A stretch of DNA of 64,000 nt from Plazaster borealis. Its lineage: Eukaryota > Echinodermata > Asteroidea > Forcipulatida > Labidiasteridae. This document shows, one piece after another, positions 12,701 through 19,375 of this stretch. A program made the position numbers and the translations under genes. The first letter of the stretch is position 1; the number at the start of each line of letters is the position of its first letter. Below the pieces are notes generated by a model. It saw only the letters and a list, made by a program, of their open reading frames with translations. It ran no database searches and was not told where the DNA came from. Location: contig CM037474.1 in assembly GCA_021014325.1 (NCBI GenBank), positions 2,236,501 to 2,300,500 on the forward strand. Reading direction: 5' to 3'.

Positions 12701-15700
12701 GTAATACACCGACTACAATCTGGCTTCAATACTCCACACTTGTAAAGTGTTGCTGTAGCAATAATCAAAGTTCAAAATGTATCTTTACATGTCTTATTTA
12801 TAAATCTAAAAAAAACCATCTGGACAATTTGGCAGGGGCAAAGGACACCACACCCAAAACTGTTGACTCAAACTCACCACTATTGTTGAATATGTCATCT
12901 AGGGTGTGACGGTTATTACTTGTGTCTGTCCATTCAATGGTCAGTTTCACAATCAGCTCTGCTTCATCAGTAGAAGTGTAGGTGTACTGTGGAGTATAAA
13001 TGTTCAACTCAAATCTTTTAATAAAAAGTTGGTTTTCCAATTTCAAATAATGTGTTATGGTCTGAGGAATGACTTAACTTACAGCTTTCAGGTCACACAC
13101 GATGGTATCCTCATTACGCTGAGCAGTTGTACTCTGACGTATTCCCTCGATATCAAAGCTACATTCAAAGCTAGCAATCTAAGAGATAAAGAAATAAATG
13201 GAGAGTGAGGTTAGTTTAGTAGTAGTTTAAACAATCTCATTAAGGTGGGTGCAGTAATTGTTTTCCCAGGAGTCAAACCAACACCGTTTGAATAGGTAGC
13301 CTACATATAACACTTTCTACACCATAATTTTGTTTAATGCCAAACCACTGTAATTTTGAGAAAGAAAGAGACTGAGTCACAGGCAGTCTCTGCAATTGCT
13401 TTTGTAGTTTGAGTTTTTTTCTGGTGAATTTTAATATAATAAATAAAAACAACATATTTAGGAAGTTATTGATACAAACACACATTCAAATATGGTTTTT
13501 GTGGAACGAGGTCCTCTTTATCTTGAAATTGTTTTTTCTCTCTCTCTGTAACCCCTTTTAGTCTCAGACCAGCATTTGTCCGTTTTAATATCTTACGCTA
13601 ACTTTGCTGCTCCTTTTAAAGTGCCATTTATCGCATTTCGTACTCAACAACACAAGATGTTGGAAAACAATTTCAGTCTTACAGCCGTTTACTCAATATT
13701 TGTTTTTATCTTTAACCAATTCCTCTTCAGTTACTTCATTGTTTTTTTCTACCTGTAACTTCCTTCTCTCTGTTTTTTTTATAGTTTTTTTGTTTTTTTA
13801 ATTGTTGTTTTTGGTGTATTTCTCGCAATAAACAGGAAACTGCATCAATCTAGTTTTTACAAAATAAACATTCAAACAAATTAATGTATTGATTTTGTTA
13901 ACCATTTCCTCGTCGTTCCCTTTCGTTATGTGTAACTTCCTTTAGTCTCAGAAGAGTAATTATTATTTATTGATTATTATTTTAGAGGGTTTGGGACTGA
14001 AAATTAGTAATCTTATTTCTTTCACTTCCTCCATTCTAAGCACAACTTATGTCCGTGTTGCTTGATACGTATAAAGTACACTTGATATATTAACACAGTT
14101 AATGTTTAAAGATTGAAGTAGGCAAATGTGAAATCTTTTTGCTAATAGGGGGGCTGTGAAGTCACTGTTTGCCTTCGTTTAATTTAATTAATTTAATTAT
14201 GGCAGGCTTTGTAATTGAATGATAACTAACCTGGGTCTCATCAGGTAGATTTGTAGTCATGACTTGTATACTCCTTTCAATTCCGTTGGGCAGAAGGACT
14301 TCAGTATTTTGAGCCAGCAGCTGGGGGCAGGAACCCGGACCCTTGGGTGAAGACGAAGCTGGATTCTATAGAATTAACATCAAATCATTAATTATCAGAC
14401 ATTTTGTCTTCAGTGATCATCAGGCATTTATGGACACCTCAATAACACTCTAATAATAGGTTATTAAAAAACCTAAGAATAGGATGTGGTTTTATGTCTT
14501 AGTATAAAACAAATGCCTCTTCAATTTATTTAACTGTTAAATATCAGCATTTATAAAAACAATTATTTATGGCAGGTTTGATCTTACGTTTTGTCCTGTA
14601 ATGGTGATTTCATTGGCTCCTGTGCAAGTAGAACTAACATGAGTGCATCTATTCTCAAAGACACACCAATCACAGGCCCATTGACTACCAACACAAGATA
14701 CACAACTACAGCAAACATAAATAGAAAACAAAATTATAAACCAAGGTTACAGAAATGCTACACCAGAGAAATACTACAACAAAATAAATACAAATACAAA
14801 TGTACTGAAATAAATGGTGGGTATTTTTCAAAGTGAAGTGGGGAAAAAATGAAAAAACTATAAAGTAAAGTTTAAAAAACAAATCAAAATCAAAGCTTTT
14901 TATTTTAACAAACCAAATTTCAACAAAAAAGAAGAAGGAATTAATATTCTTACGAAGTATGAGTTGAGCATTCATAGAAATAGAAACTTGTATCCACAAA
15001 ACTGACTGATGTTTCACTGGAATGGACACTCAGTGTAACCATAACAGCATCATCTGGGAAATGGAAACAAAATATATAGATATTTCAGATATGATTAACA
15101 AATGCATTGGTAACATCTTTTAGCAAACTTTTTTTTGAATAAGTTTCTGAAGCAGCCCCCAATTTTCTTTGGACTTACCTCCTTGTTGAATTGGAGGTAT
15201 CCCATTACCAGGTGGGGAGACACATCTAAGATCCTCATTAGTCTTTGTAGCTTGAGATACGTAGGATCCAAACCAACACTCATATCTCGTGCTGGTCAGT
15301 AAGTCTGGTAACTGCTCTACACTCACGGTAACCTATTAAATATTCAACTTAGTTCATATAACAAATTAACACAAATAAATATTAAACAGTGGATGATTAT
15401 GGACTGGAGGGTTGGGGAACTTTATACAAAAATAAGGGGGAAATGGATGAAATAACAAAATAGTTAAGTCCTTAATATTTTCCAATAATTATTAATATTT
15501 ATTTCATTTATATTTTTATGTAGATTTCATTCTTCCCACTGTGGGTGAACAACGAGTAGAGTGGAAAAGAAAAGGGTGGGCGGGAAAATAAAAATTTGAG
15601 AAATGTTTTCCTTTTCCAAGTTGACTCTTACCTGTTGTTCTGTGAGAGTGATTGGTAGATTGTCATAATGAGCCACATTGGTTATCTCAATATACTGTGC

Positions 15701-18700
15701 AGTATTGTAGGCTAACCATCGGGTAGACACATCAGGCATGTTGCACTCAGAATACAGGGTGCATCTAGTCAGGTAAAAAGCCCATATATACAGAGTTATT
15801 TTTGAAGGTGGCTCAAATTGTTTAAATATCTGACCTTTCCATCCATCCCTGCATCCGTTCCAATACACATCTTACACGTTGTATACTGACCACAATTCTC
15901 AACACACATCTTAATCTGACAAGATACAATACTTACTGTCTCTGCAGAGTACACCAGCCACAGTATGGGTCACCATCCCTCCCTGCATCCGTACCAATAC
16001 ACGTCTCACACGTTGTATACTGACCACAATTCTCAACACGCATCTTCAGAAACTATATGGTCCAAATCGAAACAGAATTCAAAACATGACATATAAGTCG
16101 AGCTTCAAAAAATTCTGGTGATGTTGAGCATGATATAAACCACTTCTATTTCGTCTTGATAGATCTTTTAAGATCTATCAGGAGTAAAGACGGTTTGACA
16201 TTTATCATTAAAATGTACCTTTTGTTCAGTGAGTATGTACATCTCTCTTGTTCCATCATTAATCTTGACATCCTTAAGGACTGATCCAGTAATATCAAGG
16301 TCTACTCTTTCATACAGTCTGGCTGAGGTATTGCTTTGGATGTGAACCTGCAACACGGGCAAAGAGGCTCATACAATTTCAATATTTATACACCATTTTA
16401 AATATAACAAAAATATCATTATGGTAATGATTTATTTTAATGTCATTTTAATCTTCAAATTTGTTAGGTCATTGGTTTATAATTTAAAAAAAAATTATAA
16501 TTGAAAAGTATACACAAATAAAAAGCACGTCAACAGCGGTCGTATTTACTAACAATTTGTACTTAACTCTCTGAAAAAATCTTGTATGAAAATTGTCCCC
16601 AGCTTTATTTATGACTCAGGCATTCTTTTAGCCATTCAAAAGGAATTATTCACATCCAAACAAACTAATGCTTACAAAACGTGTTCTTACCTTTAAAAGC
16701 TCCCCATTGGAGTTAGTTCCTATGATAGCTACAGTGTGGTTCATTTCAGTAGTTGTAATAATGGATGACATCAGAGTATCTGTAAATAAATACACATTAA
16801 TATCAGATCATTAAAAGCATGATATTACACACACACAAATGTTAATAAATTATCAGGAGCAACTAGTCATATTTAAAAGTTGCAATGATGTTTCAATGCG
16901 GGATCATAGCAAATGCCTTTGAAAACTATAAGTTGCTGAAAATGCATTCACTTTTATGAAAAATGCATTTTTTAATCTATTTCAAAATTTTGTTGCATTT
17001 ACCTGATAGTTCCAGCGCAGCACTGGATGCTGTTACAACTATGCCTTTAGCATACCGATATAATAGGGTTGTAACATCAGCAAAAGGATGACACAGATAC
17101 TCATCTGGACTAAGCTAGAAATAGAAGAATAGAAAATTTATTCTAATACCCGATAGCTCCAGCACAGCATTTGATACGATCACATCAATGCCTTTAGCAT
17201 ACTTGTATACTTGGTTGCCCCATTCAATAGGATGACACAGAAAACTGTCTGGACCAACCTAGACATAACGAGATACATAATTAGTCATTAATGTGCGCTC
17301 ACAAACATTAAGTTTCTTATGTTAGCTGCATTAACAACAACAATTATTCAAAAACAACAACAATTATTGTTTCATCAATCTATTTGTGATATCCAGCTGA
17401 GTAAATCAACGAAAGCAGGAAAAAATTTAGCAGTTTTGCAACAGTTCACACCGTGTTCAAATGGGGCAGGACAATCGAACAAACGGAACTGCTGTATTTG
17501 GTCAAGGAAAACAAGAACAAAGTATTGTAGTGATTTATTTTTATTTTTACACTTACTAAAGGAATCAATTTATAAACCACAGTGTAAAAATTGTAAATAT
17601 GAGGAGTAACACATTGCTGTTTGTGTAGTAAACTTACTTGCGAGGTAGGTAGTAATAATTTTATTAGATGAACATAAATAAATGTTGTCAAATTAGTTTC
17701 TTTAGATACTTTTTTAAACATTTCACAGACACATTATCATAACAAAACTTTAACTTTTGGAGATCTTTTTAGTCCTCTTTTATGACTCTAACAGCCTTTA
17801 AATAGGACATTTATACCTTAACCCCGTTATAAACTTGTTCTTACATTAAGGAATCATACAAACTCCAAAAGCATTTCGAAGATTTCAAAGGTGAAATATG
17901 CTTTTTAGAAAATGTAAATAATTGTTCATAAACCAATCGTGTAACTTCTTTGCTTTAGAGACATTAACCAGTCATACGTATGCATTTTTTGTACAGTTTA
18001 TCATTTGCAAAAATATGTTTTACTTGATTATTTGCATACATTTTTAAAAAACATTATCACACTTTTCGATTAGGCCTCATAAATATCATCTTAAACATTG
18101 ACATAACTTGGGATCCAACATTAACGTATAGCTGACCATACTTATACTCACTGGTAATCCTATACAGCTGGATCCTTCCAAGTACTGCACTGAGTAGTCA
18201 TCTCCATCTTGAATACATCCCCTGACTGCTTCCTTGAAGGCATCTAAAATATCACTCATCTTATACACACACAATGCTGACTGATCAATAGGTACATCAC
18301 TAGTCCCATCAGCTCCTTCATTCTTAGCAAACACACCATACAACACCATGTCCTCAGCATTCAAACCTAATGATACAGCAAGATCCTGACCTGCTGGGCC
18401 AATATGAGCAGCTTGTACCAAACTGTACACACTACCATCTGATCCTTGGCATTGTAGGGTGATTTCTGTGTAAGAGTCAAATGTTGGACTGGTCTGACAG
18501 ACTCTGTTCATTTTAGAAACAATGACATTGGAACCAAAATCCTCCTTTTGAGAAGTGATGAAGTATGTGAATCCAGCATATGAAAAACCAGCTACATAAT
18601 TAAATGGGAATGGTTCCCGAGTATAAGAAGAATCAAATACAGTAGATGAAGCAAACCCTGTGCCTGATGGGGATATCAACAACCCATCTGTACTAAGGGG

Positions 18701-19336
18701 TCTTCTGTTAACTGGTGGGATTGCTCTATACCCATCCTCAACAGCATAAGTCACAGCTACATACAACCAGTCTCCTCCATCTGGCCCTGGTCCATTTGGT
18801 CCATCAGTTCCTGGTGCAATCAAACTAACAGTGGACAACTCTCCAAAACCAGCAACATTTTTATACGTTTTACCTGTCCCTTCACCTGGACGAAACAACA
18901 CATCAGTCAAGTCATCTGGATTCCTGAACTGACACTTTCCTCCATTCTCACTTCCACACGTAATCAACCGATTCTGATTATCTAATATCAGGATTTTATT
19001 GTAGTTGGTGAATGTATCACATCTATTACTTCCTAGTTCTTGACATGTACTAACATTCTGTAGCAGATTCAATGAACTATCCAGTCTGTATAAGTAGTTG
19101 ACAGCTCCAACATACACAGCTCCATCAGGGCCAGATAGAGTGAAATGATTGAATTTAGCATTGTGGTTACCAGATGGATCATTGGGAGGTCTAGGAGGAT
19201 GAGGATTACTGAATGAAGCAATGTGATAAGATGACAGATCTCCTTGCCATTCAGCTGATACAACACTACTTAATAATCCCAGCAGGATCAAACATACAGC
19301 CAACAAGATGGTTACGTGGCTCCTCTGGGCCTCCAT
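643..19336 (-). CDS. Plexin receptor, copy 1 (29 coding exons placed; 3' end beyond the left edge)
   Basis: Plexins are single-pass surface receptors for semaphorins; their cytoplasmic GAP domain acts on Rap/Ras-type GTPases in axon guidance and cell adhesion. In order I see a signal peptide, a sema domain (exons 1–4), a PSI module (exons 5–6), two more PSI modules (exons 9 and 13), IPT/TIG repeats (about exons 14–20), a transmembrane helix (exon 21), the split GAP domain (exons 22–26 and beyond) and the Rho-binding domain (exons 27–29). Exon phases join without conflict, giving about 1630 residues; full plexins are usually about 1850–1950, so some 250 C-terminal residues lie off the left edge. 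The start was chosen at 19336 because the paralogue at 58737 begins with the same residues (MEAQRSHV); an in-frame ATG 13 codons upstream (19375) is not conserved there. I cannot assign a vertebrate plexin class. Confidence 0.9.
1024..1121 (-). CDS. Plexin copy 1, exon 28 (Rho-binding domain, end)
   Basis: 98 bp, phase 1 in and phase 0 out; acceptor TGACAG, donor GTGAGT. Encodes [15 protein letters not shown] then [11 protein letters not shown], matching the family stretch 'L.WR.G....L.D.D.....D.WKRLNTL.HY'. The usual Trp-Lys before 'RLNTL' reads Ser-Cys here. Confidence 0.85.
1335..1450. mobile_element. Short element of the GGCCCAATTTC…GCTGTTAAGCAG family
   Basis: Starts with a variant of GGCCCAATTTCATAAAGCTG and continues with 'TTAAGCAGAAAATACTGCTT' and 'TTTTGGCTGGTAA'. 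The same word set occurs at about 6367–6552, 39670–40310, 42960–43255 and 62735–62850. Non-autonomous; right end unclear. Lies in the intron between plexin exons 27 and 28. Confidence 0.55.
1717..1870 (-). CDS. Plexin copy 1, exon 27 (Rho-GTPase-binding domain)
   Basis: 154 bp, phase 0 in and phase 1 out; acceptor TATAG, donor GTATGT. Encodes [20 protein letters not shown] then [20 protein letters not shown]. This is the ubiquitin-like Rho-binding domain inserted in the plexin GAP ('[17 protein letters not shown]'). Confidence 0.92.
1975..2064. mobile_element. End fragment of the inverted-repeat element seen at 24343–24722
   Basis: Shares 'gagtttgtttccttcacgcg' and 'cgcgcgagacttgcac' words with the right arm of the element near 24650–24722. 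It is a single-arm fragment in a plexin intron. Confidence 0.55.
2320..2466 (-). CDS. Plexin copy 1, exon 26 (GAP domain)
   Basis: 49 codons, phase 0 both sides; acceptor TATAG, donor GTAAGT. Encodes [20 protein letters not shown] then [20 protein letters not shown]. 'PL..L..AIK.Q...GPIDA.TG.A..SL' is a strong plexin GAP landmark. Confidence 0.92.
2745..2811 (-). CDS. Plexin copy 1, exon 25 (GAP domain)
   Basis: 67 bp, phase 2 in and phase 0 out; acceptor TACAG, donor GTAGGT. Encodes [22 protein letters not shown], matching the family stretch 'TE.V.EK.L.NW....LY..LK'. The residue split across the 24/25 junction is the single Arg that stands where other plexins have a catalytic Arg-Arg pair. 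Confidence 0.86.
2812..3618. other. Plexin intron 24–25 with inverted TGACCC palindromes
   Basis: Apart from the palindrome cluster at 3383–3575 and a possible SINE B-box scrap near 3290–3340, I see nothing recognisable in this 807-bp intron. Confidence 0.5.
3383..3575. repeat. Cluster of GGGTCA…TGACCC inverted half-sites
   Basis: At least five palindromes: 3383–3398 (spacer 4), 3427–3441 (spacer 3, GGGTCAGGTTGACCC), 3495–3510 (spacer 4, last half degenerate), 3518–3532 (spacer 3) and 3560–3575 (AGGTCA, spacer 4). Inverted AGGTCA-like half-sites three bases apart are the classical steroid-receptor response-element layout. Equally, this could be a simple repeat family built from the same word. 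Confidence 0.6.
3619..3693 (-). CDS. Plexin copy 1, exon 24 (GAP domain)
   Basis: 75 bp, entering and leaving in phase 2; acceptor TTTTAG, donor GTAAGA. Encodes [20 protein letters not shown] then LLFS, aligning with the family helix 'VLK.LL.DLI.....NPKLLLRR'. About 20 family residues expected just before this exon (the 'DRG.VASL...L...MEYAT' helix) were not found between here and exon 23. Confidence 0.78.
3932..3965 (-). ncRNA. Hammerhead-ribozyme-like motif (Penelope type), degenerate
   Basis: On the minus strand a CTAAAGA (core CTGANGA with one change), a short stem-loop, then GAAACGTC. It forms an inverted pair with the motif at 4091–4124, in the arrangement seen at termini of Penelope-like elements. 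Confidence 0.5.
4091..4124 (+). ncRNA. Hammerhead-ribozyme-like motif (Penelope type)
   Basis: CTGAAGA, a 7-bp stem (CAATCAG against CTGGTTG with one G·U) and GAAACGTC. This is the hammerhead core with a self-complementary ACGT in place of stem III, as in the hammerheads of Penelope-like retroelements. Flanked by matching words (GCATTCTC before both motifs) shared with 3932–3965. Confidence 0.6.
4560..4930 (+). mobile_element. LINE reverse-transcriptase C-terminal fragment
   Basis: The frame starting near 4576 encodes [20 protein letters not shown] then [24 protein letters not shown] text (read: [20 protein letters not shown]). This is the conserved tail after the RT domain in CR1/L2-type LINEs ('..SHP......R......F..R...LWN.LP...FP'). 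The upstream RT is missing and frames are broken. Lies in plexin intron 23–24. Confidence 0.75.
5317..5447 (-). CDS. Plexin copy 1, exon 23 (GAP domain)
   Basis: 131 bp, phase 0 in and phase 2 out; acceptor TATAG, donor GTGAGA. Encodes [20 protein letters not shown] then [20 protein letters not shown]. It matches the plexin helix 'KF..LL.NK.FL..FI.TLE....' of the GAP domain. Confidence 0.88.
5448..6116. other. Plexin intron 22–23
   Basis: No exon, known repeat or RNA gene recognised. Confidence 0.5.
6117..6259 (-). CDS. Plexin copy 1, exon 22 (juxtamembrane, start of GAP domain)
   Basis: 143 bp, phase 1 in and phase 0 out; acceptor ATACAG, donor GTAATA. Encodes [20 protein letters not shown] then [14 protein letters not shown]. 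It matches the plexin family stretch 'ELTSDL...GIPFLDYRTY...LFP' at the start of the cytoplasmic domain. Confidence 0.9.
6367..6552. mobile_element. Short inverted-repeat element, GGCCCAATTTCAT family
   Basis: Left end GGCCCAGGGAGCCAGAGCTGC, right end (reversed) GGCCCAATTTCATAAAAGCT. Internal words 'ctgcttaac', 'gcttagcag' and 'gtagccagcc' are shared with the other copies. No coding capacity. Sits in plexin intron 21–22. Confidence 0.6.
6685..6892 (-). CDS. Plexin copy 1, exon 21 (transmembrane exon)
   Basis: 208 bp, phase 0 in and phase 1 out; acceptor TTTCAG, donor GTTAGA. Encodes [17 protein letters not shown], then a hydrophobic helix running about [20 protein letters not shown], followed by a short charged juxtamembrane stretch ending DFLEDVKK. 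This is the single membrane span. Confidence 0.92.
6918..7119. repeat. Two-copy tandem repeat (~101–102 bp) spanning the end of plexin exon 20
   Basis: Positions about 6918–7018 and 7019–7119 are near copies of each other; both contain the sequence coding the GQDKER..L.VVW tail and a splice donor. The duplicated segment stays open in the plexin reading frame up to the second donor. Confidence 0.85.
7066..7242 (-). CDS. Plexin copy 1, exon 20 (last IPT; alternative donors)
   Basis: 59 codons to the first donor (GTAAAT after 7066), phase 0. Encodes [20 protein letters not shown] then [19 protein letters not shown] and a tail [12 protein letters not shown]. The last ~100 bp are tandemly repeated further on, bringing a second and better donor (GTAAGT) after 6964, 102 bp away and in the same frame. 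The exon may therefore end at 7066 or 6964, the longer form adding 34 residues. Confidence 0.82.
7243..7637. other. Plexin intron 19–20
   Basis: AT-rich, nothing recognised. Confidence 0.5.
7638..7874 (-). CDS. Plexin copy 1, exon 19 (IPT 3–4)
   Basis: 79 codons, phase 0 both sides; acceptor ACTAG, donor GTGAAG. Encodes [17 protein letters not shown], then [14 protein letters not shown] and [20 protein letters not shown]. 'GF.MDGV..L......L...PDP.Y..F' is a plexin landmark ahead of the last IPT. Confidence 0.9.
7875..8687. other. Plexin intron 18–19
   Basis: Only a C-run near 8158–8172 stands out. Confidence 0.5.
8688..8823 (-). CDS. Plexin copy 1, exon 18 (IPT 3)
   Basis: 136 bp, phase 2 in and phase 0 out; acceptor CTCAG, donor GTGAGT. 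Encodes [20 protein letters not shown] then [20 protein letters not shown]. 'SGGR.ITV.G..L' is the conserved start of the third plexin IPT. Confidence 0.88.
9133..9297 (-). CDS. Plexin copy 1, exon 17 (IPT 2 end, IPT 3 start)
   Basis: 165 bp, phase 2 in and phase 2 out; acceptor GTACAG, donor GTGAGT. Encodes [20 protein letters not shown] then [21 protein letters not shown]. The 'F.Y/F..NP.I..V.P..S' run is the border between two IPT repeats. Confidence 0.87.
9497..9633 (-). CDS. Plexin copy 1, exon 16 (IPT 2 start; GC donor)
   Basis: 137 bp, phase 0 in and phase 2 out; acceptor GCCAG. Encodes [20 protein letters not shown] then [10 protein letters not shown]...[10 protein letters not shown]. 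The donor is AAG followed by GCAAGT, a GC–AG intron. The join to exon 17 keeps the frame and the IPT pattern, so this is more likely a real GC donor than a sequence error. Confidence 0.86.
9964..9997 (+). ncRNA. Hammerhead-ribozyme-like motif (Penelope type)
   Basis: CTGAAGA, perfect stem CGATCAGAG against CTCTGATCG with a tiny loop, then GAAACATC. The last bases differ from the usual GTC cleavage triplet, so activity is doubtful. The flank 'gttgttaagcaaccggttct' resembles the flank of the 4091 motif. In plexin intron 15–16. Confidence 0.55.
10289..10406 (-). CDS. Plexin copy 1, exon 15 (IPT 1 end)
   Basis: 118 bp, completing a split Ser codon and ending in phase 0; acceptor TCACAG, donor GTAGGT. 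Encodes [20 protein letters not shown] then [11 protein letters not shown]. 'C.T....' followed by a final 'F.Y.' strand is the standard end of an IPT repeat. Confidence 0.88.
10738..10925 (-). repeat. Dispersed repeat shared with 33190–33392
   Basis: Read on the minus strand it runs 'ggtaagttcgagtgttt', 'attccagcataccatggcag', 'gccgaggttttg' to 'cctttgtcaagtccgggt', parallel to the plus-strand text at 33190–33392. Both copies can be read as peptides containing IPAYHGR.SAVA, which may be chance conservation of a repeat. In plexin intron 14–15. Confidence 0.65.
11571..11725 (-). CDS. Plexin copy 1, exon 14 (first IPT/TIG repeat)
   Basis: 155 bp, phase 0 in and phase 2 out; acceptor TTTAG, donor GTAAGA. 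Encodes [20 protein letters not shown] then [18 protein letters not shown]. 'P..GP..G.T.V...G...G' is the IPT signature directly after PSI 3. Confidence 0.9.
11895..12260 (+). repeat. Dispersed repeat of the 'cataaaaacttacttggt' type
   Basis: Contains 'cataaaaacttacttggtga', 'gctgttgatagtataaac' and 'ttgagaaaggattcccttct', words I associate with a high-copy echinoderm repeat. The other half of such a repeat ('gaccgattgagcttaaaatt') lies near 40054–40090. Family name unknown. Confidence 0.45.
12571..12752 (-). CDS. Plexin copy 1, exon 13 (PSI module 3)
   Basis: 182 bp, phase 1 in and phase 0 out; acceptor CTACAG, donor GTGAGT. The pattern [33 protein letters not shown] and NCPDPILQE is a textbook plexin third PSI module (C....DC..C......CGWC...C...C). 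Confidence 0.92.
12878..12986 (-). CDS. Plexin copy 1, exon 12
   Basis: 109 bp, phase 0 in and phase 1 out; acceptor CCACAG, donor GTGAGT. Encodes [20 protein letters not shown] then [16 protein letters not shown]. It joins in frame to exon 13. Confidence 0.84.
13083..13178 (-). CDS. Plexin copy 1, exon 11
   Basis: 32 codons, phase 0 both sides; acceptor TCTTAG, donor GTAAGT. Encodes [20 protein letters not shown]...TIVCDLKA. The paired 'Y/F.C.......I.C' pattern fits the module before PSI 3. Confidence 0.84.
13179..14230. other. Plexin intron 10–11
   Basis: Long AT-rich intron with T-runs around 13740–13800; no exon or repeat family recognised. Confidence 0.5.
14231..14365 (-). CDS. Plexin copy 1, exon 10
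   Basis: 45 codons, phase 0 both sides; acceptor TATAG, donor GTTAGT. Encodes [20 protein letters not shown] then [20 protein letters not shown]. The 'CP.L' start is the usual beginning of the plexin beta-sandwich after PSI 2. Confidence 0.85.
14588..14705 (-). CDS. Plexin copy 1, exon 9 (PSI module 2)
   Basis: 118 bp, phase 2 in and phase 0 out; acceptor CTGTAG, donor GTAAGA. Encodes [18 protein letters not shown] and then [15 protein letters not shown]: a clear second PSI module with the C..C....WACDWC pattern. The counterpart in the second plexin lies just past the right edge of the window. Confidence 0.88.
14954..15053 (-). CDS. Plexin copy 1, exon 8
   Basis: 100 bp, phase 1 in and phase 2 out; acceptor TCCCAG, donor GTAAGA. 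Encodes [19 protein letters not shown] and then [11 protein letters not shown]. It ends the beta-sandwich module and starts the second PSI (first cysteine). Matches exon 8 of the other plexin at 63668–63767. Confidence 0.87.
15179..15332 (-). CDS. Plexin copy 1, exon 7 (ectodomain beta-sandwich)
   Basis: 154 bp, phase 0 in and phase 1 out; acceptor TAATAG, donor GTAAGT. Encodes [12 protein letters not shown]...YECWFG...[13 protein letters not shown]. The 'L(P)...Y.C.F......V.C..P' layout is typical of the module between the first and second PSI of plexins. Confidence 0.88.
15632..15764 (-). CDS. Plexin copy 1, exon 6 (PSI 1 end and following linker)
   Basis: 133 bp, completing a split Gln codon and ending in phase 0 at GTAAGA. 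Encodes [10 protein letters not shown]... then [20 protein letters not shown] and PITLTEQQ. The first residues complete the PSI module; the rest leads into the next immunoglobulin-like (IPT-like) part of the ectodomain. Confidence 0.88.
15833..15912 (-). pseudogene. Decayed duplicate of the PSI-1 exon (exon 5)
   Basis: On the minus strand, just 24 bp after exon 5, about 80 bp repeat the exon 5 text ([20 protein letters not shown]) but stop before the CGWC part. The gap is too short for an intron and the phase would not fit exon 6. The other plexin keeps about 23 bp of the same remnant at 62339–62361. Confidence 0.75.
15937..16052 (-). CDS. Plexin copy 1, exon 5 (PSI module 1)
   Basis: Phase 0 in, phase 2 out (116 bp); acceptor ATATAG, donor GTAAGT. 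Cysteine-rich pattern [14 protein letters not shown]...DPYCGWC is the first PSI (plexin-semaphorin-integrin) module. The acceptor is weaker than in the paralogue (ATATAG against CTACAG) but the frame is intact. Confidence 0.9.
16219..16347 (-). CDS. Plexin copy 1, exon 4 (end of sema domain)
   Basis: An exact 43-codon exon, phase 0 on both sides; acceptor TTGCAG, donor GTACAT. The segment [13 protein letters not shown] and MYILTEQK matches the 'LY.MT...V..V' strand that ends plexin sema domains and leads into the first PSI module. Exon 4 of the second plexin (61964–62092) has the same length. Confidence 0.88.
16348..16690. other. Plexin intron 3–4
   Basis: AT-rich, nothing recognised. Confidence 0.5.
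16691..16779 (-). CDS. Plexin copy 1, exon 3 (sema, last blade)
   Basis: Phase 1 in, phase 0 out (89 bp); acceptor TTACAG, donor GTAAGA. Encodes [20 protein letters not shown] and then [10 protein letters not shown], matching the plexin sema segment in which a strand 'T.V..GT..G...K' closes the propeller. Confidence 0.88.
17003..17114 (-). CDS. Plexin copy 1, exon 2b (alternative sema exon)
   Basis: A 112-bp exon, phase 0 in and phase 1 out, acceptor CTAG, donor GTAAAT. It encodes 37 residues beginning [10 protein letters not shown], an alternative to exon 2a. Each version matches its positional partner in the second plexin gene better than it matches its neighbour, so the exon duplication is older than the gene duplication. 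Confidence 0.85.
17150..17258 (-). CDS. Plexin copy 1, exon 2a (alternative sema exon)
   Basis: A 109-bp exon, phase 0 in and phase 1 out, acceptor CTAG, donor GTATTA. It encodes 36 residues beginning [10 protein letters not shown], matching the sema segment around the conserved cysteine near the end of the propeller. It lies 35 bp upstream, in gene direction, of a homologous exon (2b). The two cannot both be read in one frame, so only one should enter an mRNA. Confidence 0.85.
17259..18151. other. Plexin intron 1
   Basis: 893 bp without a further exon-2-like copy. I checked for other occurrences of the 'tccaga…tgtcat' exon text and saw only exons 2a and 2b. Confidence 0.5.
18152..19336 (-). 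CDS. Plexin copy 1, exon 1: signal peptide and most of the sema domain
   Basis: This 395-codon exon holds a hydrophobic signal peptide (residues about 9–28, likely cut after VVSA) and then most of a sema beta-propeller. Recognisable pieces are [23 protein letters not shown] and the VSKMNRVC segment with its conserved cysteines. It ends in phase 0 at donor GTGAGT. It is nearly identical to the exon at 58737–59903, apart from a 7-codon stretch (GEGTGKTY region) present here only and a one-codon difference near the [10 protein letters not shown] segment. Confidence 0.93.
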
Positions 19337-19375
19337 AGTTTTGAATGTTCCAGGACCAGGGAGGTTCAGGGGCAT

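Noticed and set aside
15833..15912. A usable alternative PSI exon.
   Set aside because: The 24-bp gap is too short for an intron, it lacks the CGWC half, and the phase does not fit exon 6.
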